In this document: positions 43,278-52,611 of the stretch, one piece after another
How positions within the stretch are numbered: the first letter of the stretch is position 1
Layout: the number at the start of each line of letters is the position of its first letter
Assembly: GCF_014649795.1 (NCBI RefSeq)
Contig: NZ_BMTS01000018.1
Span: 109,307-173,306, forward strand
Origin: Streptomyces melanogenes
GTDB taxonomy: Bacteria; Actinomycetota; Actinomycetes; Streptomycetales; Streptomycetaceae
Reading direction: 5' to 3'
DNA: 64,000 nucleotides
Position numbers and translations under genes: made by a program
The notes under the pieces: generated by a model
What the model was told of the DNA's origin: nothing
The model's database searches: none
What the model saw: only the letters and a program-made list of their open reading frames with translations

Positions 43278-45314
43278 TCACCAGCCGCCCTCCCCCGGTA
43301 CCAGGCGGCCCGCCTTGCGGTATTCGCGGCGGGCCCCCTCTAGGAGGTCGGCGGCGGTCACCTCGTCCCCGCGCCCGGCGGCCAGGTACGCGGCGGAGAC
43401 CACCGCGCTGCGGATCGAGCCGCCGGCCATCTCGAAGTCCCGCGCCAGCGGGGCCGGGTCGATCCCTTCGGCGTGCGGGACGTGCACCAGGCCGTGCCGC
43501 CACAGGGCCAGGCGCTGTCCGGCGTCCGGGAACGGGAAGTCGACCACCAGGTCCAGGCGCCGGGTGAACGCCTCGTCGATGTTGGCGCGCAGGTTGGTGG
43601 TGAGCAGCGCGATCCCGTCGAAGGACTCCAGCCGCTGGAGCAGGTAGGCGCTCTCCATGTTGGCGTACCGGTCGTGCGCGTCCTTCACCTCGGACCGCTT
43701 GCCGAAGACGGCGTCGGCCTCGTCGAAGAGGAGTACGGCGTCGGTGCGGTCGGCCTCGGTGAAGATGCGTTCCAGGTTCTTCTCGGTCTCGCCGACGTAC
43801 TTGTCGACGATCGACGACAGCTGGACGACATAGAGGTCGAGGCCCAGGTCGGCGGCGACCACCTCCGCCGACAGCGTCTTGCCGGTGCCGGACTCGCCCG
43901 CGAACAGACCGAGGACGCCCCGGCCGCGGCCGCCGCCCGCGCTGAGCCGCCACTCGCCCAGGACACGGTCGCGGTGGCGGGCGCGCAGGGCGAGTTCGCG
44001 CAGCTGGGTGAGGGGTCCTTCGGGCAGGACGAGGTCGCGCCAGTCCACTGCGGGCCGGATCCGCCGGGCGTGCCGTTCCAGACCCGAGGCCGACTGGCGG
44101 CGGGCGGCGAGGCGGACGTGGGCGGCGGTCACCGGCGTACCGTCGAACGCCGCGAGGGCGCGGGCGGCCTGCGCGGCCCGCTGGACGCGGTCGCCGCCCA
44201 GGCGGTAGGGGGCGACGGTGGCGGCCAGGTCGAGGCCGTCGGCGTCCGTGCCGAGCGCGGCCTGCCAGGCGGGCGCTCCACCCGCCCCGCGGCCCGGAGC
44301 TTCGAGGACCAGCGGGTCGTACGGGGACCAGTGCGGGTCGTAGGGGCGGGGGTCGGTGAGCAGTACGGTCACGTCCGGCGCCTCGCTCAACGCCCGCACC
44401 AGCGCGGCGGGGTGGTCGGGAAGCCCCGGCACGACGACCGCCCGCCCGCTGAGGCGGGCCTCGCGCAGCAGCTCGGGGACGTGGTCCGCCGGGTCCGGGC
44501 AGCGCAGTGCGTCGAGGCCGGCGGCGCGCAGGGCGGTGGCGATAGCGGCCAGTCCGTCCCCCTCGCGTGGTTCGCGCAGATAGGCGATGAGCGGGCCGGT
44601 GCGCAGGCGGGCGGCCAGCCGAGTCATGAACTCCTCGGCGCCGGGGGCCGGAGGCATCGGCTCCGGCATCGGGTGCAGTCGGCCGAGGAGGGCGGCGTCC
44701 GGGGTGTCGTCGCCCAGGAGATGGCCGATCAGCCGGTCGGGCACGCGCAACGCACGGCTGAGGAAGGGACGTTCGGGGTCCTCGTCCGCCAGCAGGCCGA
44801 GGGCGCGCAGCGGCGCCGACGCATGGAGGCGGGCCCGGGCCCGCGCCGAGGACGCGGGCAGCCCGCACAGGTCGAGGGCCAGGCCCACGCTGGCGCGGCG
44901 CCGGCTCACGTCGTCGTTGAGGTAGCCGTACAGCGCCTCGAAGGTGCGGTCGACGTCCGGGGCGAGGGCGATGAGCAGGACGGTGGTGTCCCACTCGGTC
45001 AGCCCCATCCGCTCGGCCAGCCCCGACAGCCGGTCGGCGGGGCCCAGCGGCCGGACGGCTACGGGCACGGCAGCGTCGCTCTTGGTGGGCGGCCAGGTGT
45101 GCAGCAGGTGGTGCACCGCCTCGTCGGTCAGGTAGAGGCCGCGCAGCGGGTCGTCGGCCGTGGGGTCGGCGGCGGCGCGGTGCTCGACCAGCGCGGCCAC
45201 CCGTTCCCGCAGGGCCGCGAGGTGGGCGAGCAGCGCCTGGGCGGGCTCGTCGTACGGGTCGGGCACGGGCGCGCCGGTGGCGGCGGCCGGTGTCTCGGCG
45301 TACCGGGCGCTCAT
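43278..45314 (-). CDS. CIS AAA+ ATPase (Afp15/Pvc15-like)
   Basis: The 678-aa protein has Walker A GLFAGESGTGKTLSAEVVAA near residue 471 and Walker B AVLLFDEADAVFGKRSEVKD near 528. Sensor 1 is LLTTNLRANIDEAFTRRLDL, with the arginine finger in FTRR. The N-terminal 450 residues are the divergent winged, helical domain typical of eCIS ATPases. These enzymes are needed for particle assembly, though how is unclear. It overlaps the DUF4255 gene by 4 nt. Confidence 0.92.
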   Translation of the reverse strand: MSARYAETPAAATGAPVPDPYDEPAQALLAHLAALRERVAALVEHRAAADPTADDPLRGLYLTDEAVHHLLHTWPPTKSDAAVPVAVRPLGPADRLSGLAERMGLTEWDTTVLLIALAPDVDRTFEALYGYLNDDVSRRRASVGLALDLCGLPASSARARARLHASAPLRALGLLADEDPERPFLSRALRVPDRLIGHLLGDDTPDAALLGRLHPMPEPMPPAPGAEEFMTRLAARLRTGPLIAYLREPREGDGLAAIATALRAAGLDALRCPDPADHVPELLREARLSGRAVVVPGLPDHPAALVRALSEAPDVTVLLTDPRPYDPHWSPYDPLVLEAPGRGAGGAPAWQAALGTDADGLDLAATVAPYRLGGDRVQRAAQAARALAAFDGTPVTAAHVRLAARRQSASGLERHARRIRPAVDWRDLVLPEGPLTQLRELALRARHRDRVLGEWRLSAGGGRGRGVLGLFAGESGTGKTLSAEVVAADLGLDLYVVQLSSIVDKYVGETEKNLERIFTEADRTDAVLLFDEADAVFGKRSEVKDAHDRYANMESAYLLQRLESFDGIALLTTNLRANIDEAFTRRLDLVVDFPFPDAGQRLALWRHGLVHVPHAEGIDPAPLARDFEMAGGSIRSAVVSAAYLAAGRGDEVTAADLLEGARREYRKAGRLVPGEGGW

Positions 45315-45988
45315 CGCGGGTCCGGGCGGTCGGCCGCCGCGGCCTCGCGGGCGGCACGGGCGGTGGCCACCTGGTGCGGCCGGTGGGAGCGCTCGGAGGA
45401 TTGCGGTGGGCCGCTGTCCGGGCCGCGCAGCCGGACCGTCGCCCCCTCGGTGACCACGGGCCCGGCGTCGTACTCGGGGTAGGCGGGGAAGGGCACGGTC
45501 ACCACCAGGTCGAGGGACGGCCGGAGTTCGCCGCCCAGGGCGGACCAGATCTCGGCGAGCGAGCGGGACTCGTTCCGGGTGCCGGCCACCGTCACCGGCA
45601 TCGAAAGGCCCAGCGCCCCGAGGGCTCCGGGGAGTTCGGCCGGTGGCACCAGCTCCCGCGTCAGCAGGGTCGCCAGTACGGCCGACAGCAGCCGGTGCTC
45701 GTCCTGCGGGGTCTTCGTCCAGGCCGTCACCAGGTACGAAAGCCGGAACCAGCGCGGCGGCCGGCGGCGGCGCACCACGACGTCCCGCTCGTCGCGCACC
45801 GGCATGTGGCCGCGCTGGCGCCGGTCCACGTCCTCCCGGATGTCGTAGAGGTAGGTGTTGACCACGGGGGCGTTGCGGCGGGCCGCCCAGTCGCGGGTGG
45901 GTGCGTCGAAGGACACGTCGATGCCGGAGCCGGCCAGCGCTCCGCCGCCGAGGAGGCGTTTGAGTACCTCGTCCACCTCGTGGATCAC
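45311..45988 (-). CDS. CIS tube-cap / DUF4255 (Pvc16-N-like) protein
   Basis: The 225-aa protein starts at GTG 45986-45988 with MIHEVDEVLKRLLGG. DUF4255 hallmarks are APVVNTYLYDIREDVDRRQR, RWFRLSYLVTAWTKTPQDEH and LLSAVLATLLTRELVP. The C-terminal 45 residues are charged and probably disordered. In related particles this family caps and terminates tube and sheath. The ATG of the ATPase lies within its stop (ATGA). Confidence 0.88.
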   Translation of the reverse strand: MIHEVDEVLKRLLGGGALAGSGIDVSFDAPTRDWAARRNAPVVNTYLYDIREDVDRRQRGHMPVRDERDVVVRRRRPPRWFRLSYLVTAWTKTPQDEHRLLSAVLATLLTRELVPPAELPGALGALGLSMPVTVAGTRNESRSLAEIWSALGGELRPSLDLVVTVPFPAYPEYDAGPVVTEGATVRLRGPDSGPPQSSERSHRPHQVATARAAREAAAADRPDPR

Positions 45989-46152
45989 GTTCGCGCTCCC
46001 GCCATGCCGGTCCGCCGGCTCCCTCGTTCGTCGCCTTACGCCACCGATCGTGCCCCGCGCGCCGCCTCGCCCGCAGCCACGGCGGGACCGGCGGCCGGGC
46101 AGACGTCCTTGCCCGTACGGCCCGAAGTGGCCACCGGGACGTGCCCGTTCGG

Positions 46153-46827
46153 TCAGATGTAGCCCTCGCGCAGGGCGTAGGCGACGGCATGGGCGCGGTT
46201 GCGCAGGTGCAGCCGGGTGGTGAGGCCGTGGATCACGTTCTTCACCGTGCGTTCGGAGTAGGACAGCTTGGAGGCGATCTCCCCGGTGTCGAGTCCCTCG
46301 GCGACCAGCCGCAGCACGTCCACCTCACGGGGCTGGAGGCCCAGCGAGGGGGCGCCGACGCGGCCCGCCGCGCCCCGGTGCATGGTGCCCACCTGGCTGA
46401 TGAGCCGTCCGAGCAGGTCAGCGGGCAGGTCGCCGTCGCCGCGGGCGGCGGCGAGGACCGCCTGCACGAGCCGGTGGGCGGTGGCTTCGTGCCGCCAGAC
46501 GATGGCGCCGATGCCGCACCCGACGATGTCCAACAGCTCCGTCTCACGGATCGCGTCGACCACGACCACGGCCCGCGAACCCTCACTGCGCACGATCCGG
46601 CGCAGCCGGGTGAGCGCCGCCTCGTCGAGCGTGGTCTCGATCAGCAGGGCGACCGTGTCGGGACCGGGCTGCTCACGCAGCTCTATCTCGGGATGGCGGC
46701 GTAACTGGCTGACCGCTCCCTCGCGGCTGATCGGGTCCGGGGCGGTGACCGCCACCGGGACGCGTCGGCGGGCGGCGAGGCCGTCCGCGGTGTCGGGCAC
46801 GGCGGCGGTCCGAAGTGAATTGAGCAC
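46153..46827 (-). CDS. LuxR-family response-regulator-like transcription factor next to the CIS genes
   Basis: The 224-aa protein has a C-terminal LuxR HTH (LQPREVDVLRLVAEGLDTGE then SKLSYSERTVKNVIHGLTTR). Its N-terminal domain resembles a receiver (PVAVTAPDPISREGAVSQLR; AVVVVDAIRETELLDIVGCG) but lacks the usual DD and phosphorylated Asp pattern, so it may be phosphorylation-independent. GTG 46825-46827 is preferred to 46845 because GGGGGAG lies 5 nt upstream. It is divergent from the LAL regulator and upstream of the cap/ATPase pair, so control of the CIS is likely. Confidence 0.8.
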   Translation of the reverse strand: MLNSLRTAAVPDTADGLAARRRVPVAVTAPDPISREGAVSQLRRHPEIELREQPGPDTVALLIETTLDEAALTRLRRIVRSEGSRAVVVVDAIRETELLDIVGCGIGAIVWRHEATAHRLVQAVLAAARGDGDLPADLLGRLISQVGTMHRGAAGRVGAPSLGLQPREVDVLRLVAEGLDTGEIASKLSYSERTVKNVIHGLTTRLHLRNRAHAVAYALREGYI

Positions 46828-47072
46828 CTGTCTCCCCCTGTTCACGAGCGTGCCGTACGGATTTGTCCGGCACCGGATGTCTCTTCACCCTTTGGGGCAG
46901 CGGCGGCGTGCGCAATCGTGGAGCACCACGAGGCACACCACGAGACCACGACGAAAGGCCCCGCAAACAGCGCTCCGCACCCCCTCACGTGATCGATGTC
47001 ACCCTCACCATCACTCGCTTTTGCCTGTCTTATCGAGGGGGAGATCGCCTTACCGAACGTCAGGAGACAGCG

Positions 47073-49946
47073 ATGAGCGGACCGTTCCGCGCACGCGAAC
47101 GCGACGGCGCCCACGCGCTGGTCGCGGCGGAGATCGAGCGTGCCCGGTCCGGCGCCGGCGGCCTCGTGGTGCTGCGCGGCGCCACGGGCACCGGCCGCAC
47201 CGCCGAACTGGAGGCCGCCGCCGAGCAGGCCGCGGCACAAGGTCTGCGGGTGCTGCGCGCGCGCTGCTCCTCCGAGGACACCGCGGTGCCCTTCGCCGCG
47301 GTGCGGCATCTGCTGGCCACGGTGCCGGAGTTCACGGATATCCCCGCTCTCGAAGGCGACGACCGCGCCGACGCGGCCCGGCTGTGGCGGCTGCTGTGCT
47401 GGTACGCGGCCGAGCACCCGCTGCTGCTGGCCGTGGACGACGTCCACCTGGCCGACGACTCCTCACGGCACTGGCTGCGCGAGGCGGCCCGGCACCTCGA
47501 CCGGTTACCCGTCCTGGTGGTGGCCACCGAGCGCAGCCAGTACGACATCGAGCCACGGCCCGCCGGACTCCCCCAGCCGCTCTCCCCCTCCCTCGTACGC
47601 ACCCGCACCCTCGGCCCGCTCGGCGACCGGGCGGCGGCCGACCTGGTCCGCGAGGCCTTTCCCACGGCCGGACCCCGGTGGACGGCGGCCTGCGTGCGCG
47701 CCGCCGCGGGCAGTCCGCTGCTGCTGCACGCCCTCCTCGACGACCTGGGCGGCGCCCCGCAGGACGACCCCGCCACAGGCGAGCCGCCCCTGCCCGAGAC
47801 CTGCGCCGCCCTATATCCCGGGTCCTATCCGGCGGCCGTCTCCTGGTGGCTGCACAGCGCCGGTCCCGCCACGGCCGACGTGGCCCGCTGCCTTGCGGCG
47901 CTGGAGCAGGCCTGGCCGCCGGATGCGGCCGGATCCGCCCTGGACGACCCGAGCGACCGGGCCGCGAGCGATCCGGTCCACCTGCTCGCCGAGGCCACCG
48001 GCGCCGACCCCGTCCGGATCGCCGGGTGGATCGCCGCCATGACCCGGCTCGGCCTGCTGCGCCCCGACGCCACCGGCCGTCCCCGCTACGCGCATCCGCT
48101 GCTGCACGACGCGGTGCTCACCGACTGGCCCGAGACCAGCCGCCAGGCGGCGCACCGGGCAGCGGCGCAGGCGATGCTGCGCCGGGGCGAGCGGGCCGAG
48201 GCCATCGCCCGGCACCTGCTGCGGGTGCCCGGCGGCGAGCCGCCCTGGGCGCTGCGCGTCCTGCGGGACGCGGTGACGGTCGCCGTGCACGACGCCCGGC
48301 CCGACGACGCCGTCGGCTATCTGCGCCGCGCGCTGGACGAGCCGCTTCCCGACGCCCTGCGCCAGCGGCTGCTGACCGAACTGGGCTCCCTGCACTACGC
48401 GTCGGCCGACGCCCCGGCCGCCATCGCGCGCCTGGCCGAGGCCCAGCATCTGGCGGCCGAGCCCCGGAGCCGGGTGCGCACGGCGGTGGCCCTGAGCACC
48501 GCGCTGGTGGACCGGGGCGAGGTCCGTACGGCCCTGGAGGTCCTGCACCGTACGGAGGGACAGCTCTCCGGCCACCCGGACCTGGCCCGTACGGTCCAGA
48601 CCGCGGCCGCCCTGCTGTCCGACGGGGACCCGGCGACCCGGCAGCAGGTCTACCGGTGGCTGTGCGAGGCGGCGGACACCTCTCCGGAGCTGGTGGGCAC
48701 CGCCGGACAGGCCCTGCTCGTACGGTACGAGTCCACGGCCGCGCTGATCTCGGCCCGAGAGGCGATGGTCCGGATCCGCGACCTCCTCGCCCGGCCCACC
48801 GATGCACTCGCCGAGCCCTTCCTGCTGGGGACGGCCGCCGCCGTGGCGCAGTGGGCCGACGAGCTCGACGAGGCTGACCGGCTCGTCGACCTGGGGCTGG
48901 CCGGACAGCGGTCCATGCTGCTGCACCCGATGCGCCACGCACTCCTGAACACCCGCGCCGACATCGCCGCGGCCCGTGGCGACGCCGCCGCCCTGCTGGC
49001 CGCCCGTTTCGGTGCCGACCCGGTGGTCGGGCCTGTGGAGTCCCGCCCCGGCCCGTCCAACCGGGACGCCACCGCCCTGCTGGCGCTCGTCCACGCGGGC
49101 CGGATCGAGGACGCCCAGCGGTTCGCCGCCGGGTTCGACCTGCACCGGACGGCGGAGAACTTCGAGCTGAACCGCTTCCTCTACGCGCGGGGCGTGCTAC
49201 GGGTCACCGCCGGCGACCCGGCGGGCGCGCTGCACGACTTCCTGGAGTGCGGACGGCGCCAGTCCGCCCGCGACGTGGTCAGCCCCGTGGTCACCCCGTG
49301 GCGGACGGCGGCGGCACTGTGCCGCCTCGCCCTCGGCGGCGGGCCGGACGCGGTGACCCTGGCGGCGGAGGAGCTACGGCTGGCCCGGGTCTGGAACACG
49401 CCGCGCACGGTGGGCCGCGCCCTGCGCGTGCTGGGCGCCGCGACCGGGGGGCGGCGCGGCCTCGAACTGGCCGAGGAGGCCGTGGCGACCCTGCGGCCGG
49501 CGTCCGCCGCCACCGGTATGGAGCTGGTGCGGGCACTGCTGGCACAGGGCCGCCAGCTCGCCGCCGCCGGCGAACGCGGCCGCGCCCGCGATTGCCTGCG
49601 CGAGGCCGCCGAACTGGCGGACGGCAAGGGCGCCGTGGGCATGGTCAACCTGGCCGGGCAGGCCCTGCGCCAGAGCGGCGCCCGCAGCCCCGTCGTGGAC
49701 CGCACCGGCCCCGGGGCGCTGACCGGCAGCGAGCGCCGCATCGCCGAACTGGCCGCCGACGGTCTGACCAACACCGAGATCGCGGATCTGCTGCATCTGG
49801 CGCGCCGTACCGTGGAGACCCATCTGACCAGTACGTACCGGAAGCTGCGGATACGCCGCCGAACGGAACTGACCGAGGCGCTGGACCGGGACCGGCCCGG
49901 GGGCCCGAGCGGCACCGCTGGTGTGACGGCTCCGTCCGGTCGGTGA
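47073..49946 (+). CDS. LAL-type LuxR regulator (large ATP-binding) with atypical Walker A
   Basis: The 957-aa protein has an N-terminal NTPase domain, a long TPR-like middle and a C-terminal LuxR HTH (LTGSERRIAELAADGLTNTE and ARRTVETHLTSTYRKL). Walker A reads GATGTGRTAEL near residue 36, with Arg in place of the usual Lys. Walker B is LLLAVDDVHLAD. The start ATG 47073 follows CAGGAGACAGCG. It marks the right end of the CIS locus and is divergent from the small LuxR gene. Nucleotide binding may be weak because of the K-to-R change. Confidence 0.87.
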   Translation: MSGPFRARERDGAHALVAAEIERARSGAGGLVVLRGATGTGRTAELEAAAEQAAAQGLRVLRARCSSEDTAVPFAAVRHLLATVPEFTDIPALEGDDRADAARLWRLLCWYAAEHPLLLAVDDVHLADDSSRHWLREAARHLDRLPVLVVATERSQYDIEPRPAGLPQPLSPSLVRTRTLGPLGDRAAADLVREAFPTAGPRWTAACVRAAAGSPLLLHALLDDLGGAPQDDPATGEPPLPETCAALYPGSYPAAVSWWLHSAGPATADVARCLAALEQAWPPDAAGSALDDPSDRAASDPVHLLAEATGADPVRIAGWIAAMTRLGLLRPDATGRPRYAHPLLHDAVLTDWPETSRQAAHRAAAQAMLRRGERAEAIARHLLRVPGGEPPWALRVLRDAVTVAVHDARPDDAVGYLRRALDEPLPDALRQRLLTELGSLHYASADAPAAIARLAEAQHLAAEPRSRVRTAVALSTALVDRGEVRTALEVLHRTEGQLSGHPDLARTVQTAAALLSDGDPATRQQVYRWLCEAADTSPELVGTAGQALLVRYESTAALISAREAMVRIRDLLARPTDALAEPFLLGTAAAVAQWADELDEADRLVDLGLAGQRSMLLHPMRHALLNTRADIAAARGDAAALLAARFGADPVVGPVESRPGPSNRDATALLALVHAGRIEDAQRFAAGFDLHRTAENFELNRFLYARGVLRVTAGDPAGALHDFLECGRRQSARDVVSPVVTPWRTAAALCRLALGGGPDAVTLAAEELRLARVWNTPRTVGRALRVLGAATGGRRGLELAEEAVATLRPASAATGMELVRALLAQGRQLAAAGERGRARDCLREAAELADGKGAVGMVNLAGQALRQSGARSPVVDRTGPGALTGSERRIAELAADGLTNTEIADLLHLARRTVETHLTSTYRKLRIRRRTELTEALDRDRPGGPSGTAGVTAPSGR

Positions 49947-49972
49947 CGCCGGTCCACGGAAATGCCGTCCTT

Positions 49973-50362
49973 TCAGGCCAGAAGTTCGACCTTCGCCCGG
50001 TCGAATTCCTCTTGGGTGAGGTCGCCCTTGTCCTTGAGGGCGGACAGCTTGCTCAGCTCGTCCGCCGAACTCATGGCGTTCCCCGCCGCCTTCTGAATGT
50101 ACTGGTGAACCGCTTCCTCATACCTCATGGCGTGCTTCGCGTCACGTTCCGCCATCCCCTTCCCCCGGGCGATGAGGTAGACGAGAACGCCGAGGTACGG
50201 CAGCAGGAGTACGAGGATGAGCCATCCCGCCTTCCCCCACCCGCTCAGGCCGTGGTCACGGAAGACATCCGTGACGACCTTCACCAGAAGGAAGAACCAC
50301 ACCACCCACAGGAACAGCCACAGCATCGTCCAGAAAATGTTGAGCAGTGGATAGTCGTCCAT
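49973..50362 (-). CDS. Small membrane protein: PLD-nuclease N-terminal domain plus SHOCT
   Basis: The 129-aa protein has two TM helices (FWTMLWLFLWVVWFFLLVKV; AGWLILVLLLPYLGVLVYLI). They are of the PLDc_N type, with R-G at the end (IARGKGM). A SHOCT motif closes the protein, ADELSKLSALKDKGDLTQEE then FDRAKVELL. SHOCT segments mediate oligomerisation. Such proteins are common in Streptomyces and of unknown role. It is convergent with the LAL gene, 26 nt apart. Confidence 0.87.
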   Translation of the reverse strand: MDDYPLLNIFWTMLWLFLWVVWFFLLVKVVTDVFRDHGLSGWGKAGWLILVLLLPYLGVLVYLIARGKGMAERDAKHAMRYEEAVHQYIQKAAGNAMSSADELSKLSALKDKGDLTQEEFDRAKVELLA

Positions 50363-50508
50363 GCTTCGCTCCGATCACGGATGCGCTGTTTCCTTCATTC
50401 AGGCGATCCAAATCTCCCGCACGCACATCGGGTCCCGCTGCCTTCTTTTCCGCCCATCTGAAAGACCGGGTTCCGGTGGCCGAATGAGCCCCCCCGTCCC
50501 GCCCCGGC

Positions 50509-51888
50509 TCACACCAGCTCGGGCTGCGGTTCCGGCTGCCGTACCGGTGCGGCCTTCGGCTGCTCCCACTGCTTGGTGGTGCGTACGTAGCCGTAGATCA
50601 CCGAGGCCATCGCCAGAACGATGAGTGGTCCGAACAGCCACCGGTGTTCGGCCATCTCCACGGAGAGATAGCGGTACGACACCAGGAGGGCGACGAAGAC
50701 CGTCGCACCGTAGGCGACCAGCTGCATTCCCGACCGGTCCCACCCGCGGTCGAGCGAGCGCAGGGCCGCCTCGATCGTGACGGTGAACACCACACCCGCG
50801 ACGATGTCCGCGCCGTAGTGGTAGCCGAATCCGAGCGTCGCGCCGAGCGTGGCGATCAGCCAGAACGCCCCGCCGAATTGCAGAATCCTTGGACCCTTGC
50901 GGGAATGGATGAATATCGCGGTCGCCCACGCCGTATGCAGGCTGGGCATGCAGTTGCGAGGGGTGATCCCGTCGAACGGCATGTGGATCGGGGCACCGAT
51001 CGACGGCGGCGTGTCCGGCCACAGGTCGGCCACCGCCCAGTGCCCGCCGTCGGCGCCGAAGGCGAAGATCGGTCCGACCACCGGGAAGATCATGTAGATG
51101 GCGGGTCCGAGGAGGCCGACGGCCAGGAAGGTGCGCACCAGGTGGTGGCCCGGGAAGCGGCGCTCGGCCGCCACGTTGCGCAGTTGGTACAGCGTGACGG
51201 CGACCGCGGCCACGGCGAGCTGGATGTAGACCCAGTCCAGGACGTGGGCCCCGACCGGGCCGGTCGCCTCGACGATCCGTCCCGCCACCCACGACGGGTT
51301 GCCCAGCGCGTGGTCGGCGGTCGCCACGTACTGGTCGAGCACCGTCGGGCGGGTCTTCCACGTGATGAGCAGCCAGGTGTCGCCGGTCTTGCGGCCCGCC
51401 ACCAGCAGCAGGCCGAGCCCGACGCCCTTCAGCAGCAGGGCGCGTTCGCGGCCGGTGCGGCGCGTCACCGCGATGACCGCGCAGCCCAGCAGCACCCACA
51501 GCGCGCCGTTGCCGAACATCATCTTGGCGTCGAGCGCCCACCGCACGAGGAAGAAGGCGATGTCGATGCCGATGGCGGCACCGAACGCGATGAACCGTTG
51601 CCGCCAGGTGAGCACCACCGTCATCAAGGCCATGCTGGCGTACAGCAGCGGCCCCGATTTGGGGGCGAATATCACCTCTCGTACCTGGTTGGTTATCGGT
51701 CCCCGTACGCCGTAGTGGCGCGCGGCGATCTCCAGTGCGACGAGGAATCCGAGAGCCACCGCGCTCGCCGCAGCCCACAGCATCACCCGCGGCTGACGCC
51801 ACGCGGCGACGTTCGTCCTGTGGTCTATTTGTGAAATCACCCGCAAGGTTTTGGATCTCAATCGCTCGGCCGATTTGTTTGACGCCAT
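50509..51888 (-). CDS. PAP2-family membrane phosphatase (copy 2)
   Basis: The 459-aa multi-TM protein is a close paralogue of the gene at 17224-18591. It shares, for example, KSGPLLYASMAL, RRTGRERALLLKGVGLGLLL, DQYVATADHALGNPSWVAG and GPAIYMIFPVVGP. PAP2 motifs are CMPSLHTAWATAIFIHSRKG and GFGYHYGADIVAG. ATG 51886-51888 has AAAGG close upstream, and a GTG directly precedes it in frame. It follows the LAL/SHOCT genes and stands alone. Confidence 0.88.
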   Translation of the reverse strand: MASNKSAERLRSKTLRVISQIDHRTNVAAWRQPRVMLWAAASAVALGFLVALEIAARHYGVRGPITNQVREVIFAPKSGPLLYASMALMTVVLTWRQRFIAFGAAIGIDIAFFLVRWALDAKMMFGNGALWVLLGCAVIAVTRRTGRERALLLKGVGLGLLLVAGRKTGDTWLLITWKTRPTVLDQYVATADHALGNPSWVAGRIVEATGPVGAHVLDWVYIQLAVAAVAVTLYQLRNVAAERRFPGHHLVRTFLAVGLLGPAIYMIFPVVGPIFAFGADGGHWAVADLWPDTPPSIGAPIHMPFDGITPRNCMPSLHTAWATAIFIHSRKGPRILQFGGAFWLIATLGATLGFGYHYGADIVAGVVFTVTIEAALRSLDRGWDRSGMQLVAYGATVFVALLVSYRYLSVEMAEHRWLFGPLIVLAMASVIYGYVRTTKQWEQPKAAPVRQPEPQPELV

Positions 51889-52081
51889 CACCCTTTGTGC
51901 CGAAAAGCGTGGTTTCCGGTGGAGGGCGCGATGAAGGAGATCACCGCGAGCTCGAACATGTTAGCGGAGCGGTACGGGTGGGTTCACTGGTCGCCGATAA
52001 GGCGAAGGCCGGCCGGCCTTGGCAGCGGACGGCCTGTGGGGGCAGGGATGTCCACGCCAGGCCGCCGGCCTGCCGGACCGC

Positions 52082-52441
52082 TCAGCAGGTGTTGCCGACG
52101 CCGTCGATCCGGCCGCCGAAATCGCTCCGGTAGTCGATCCGGTTGTCGCCGTTGCGCACCACCCGGGTCTCCTTCGGGCTCCAGTTGATGAAGCAGCCGT
52201 CGACGTTCGCCACGAACGAGCCGACGTTGTCGTGGAAGGCTGCGGGCATGTCGTGGTACCCGTCCCTGGCGACCCACTCCCAGCTCCGGCCGTCGTAGCG
52301 GGATCCGGTGAAGAAGCAGATCGATCCGCCCGTACAGGACGGTACGGCCGCGGCCGACGGGGCCGCCAGCGCGTCCGAGGCGGGTACGAGCGCGGCAGTC
52401 AGCGAGAGGACGGCGGCCAGGGACCAAGAGCGCAGCTTCAT
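52082..52441 (-). CDS. Secreted peptidase-inhibitor-like protein (I36 / crystallin-like fold)
   Basis: The 119-aa protein has a signal peptide (KLRSWSLAAVLSLTAALVPA, cut near ALAAPSA). A beta/gamma-crystallin-like I36 domain follows: GGSICFFTGSRYDGRSWEW, DNVGSFVANVDGCFINW and RIDYRSDFGGRIDGVGNTC. Four Cys suggest two disulfides. The family includes the Streptomyces metalloproteinase inhibitor SMPI. Whether this member inhibits a protease is not shown. Confidence 0.83.
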   Translation of the reverse strand: MKLRSWSLAAVLSLTAALVPASDALAAPSAAAVPSCTGGSICFFTGSRYDGRSWEWVARDGYHDMPAAFHDNVGSFVANVDGCFINWSPKETRVVRNGDNRIDYRSDFGGRIDGVGNTC

Positions 52442-52611
52442 GGGGAATCTCCTAGATCAGCCCGTGAGCGGGGACCGGTGACGGATGTCGCTCCGTCGCG
52501 GGGTCGAGCCTCGTCCTCGCTGCCGGTGGGAGTCGACGGGTTTCCCTCGCCCCTCGCGAACGGGAAACGAGGAAACGCCCGGTCGCCCGCGCCCCGCGTA
52601 GGTGCGCCGGG

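Noticed and set aside
28113..46827. Prophage
   Set aside because: Tail-like genes are present but there is no capsid, portal, terminase, integrase, holin or lysin; ATPase and cap genes identify a contractile injection system.
28113..46827. Type VI secretion system
   Set aside because: No TssJ, TssL, TssM membrane complex or ClpV is present; gp25, baseplate J and tail-I with an Afp15-type ATPase fit an eCIS-like particle instead.
52540..52568. GTTTCCC/GGGAAAC hairpin as a terminator
   Set aside because: The 7-bp stem with a 15-nt loop is weak; it lies between two minus-strand genes and I could not assign it a role.
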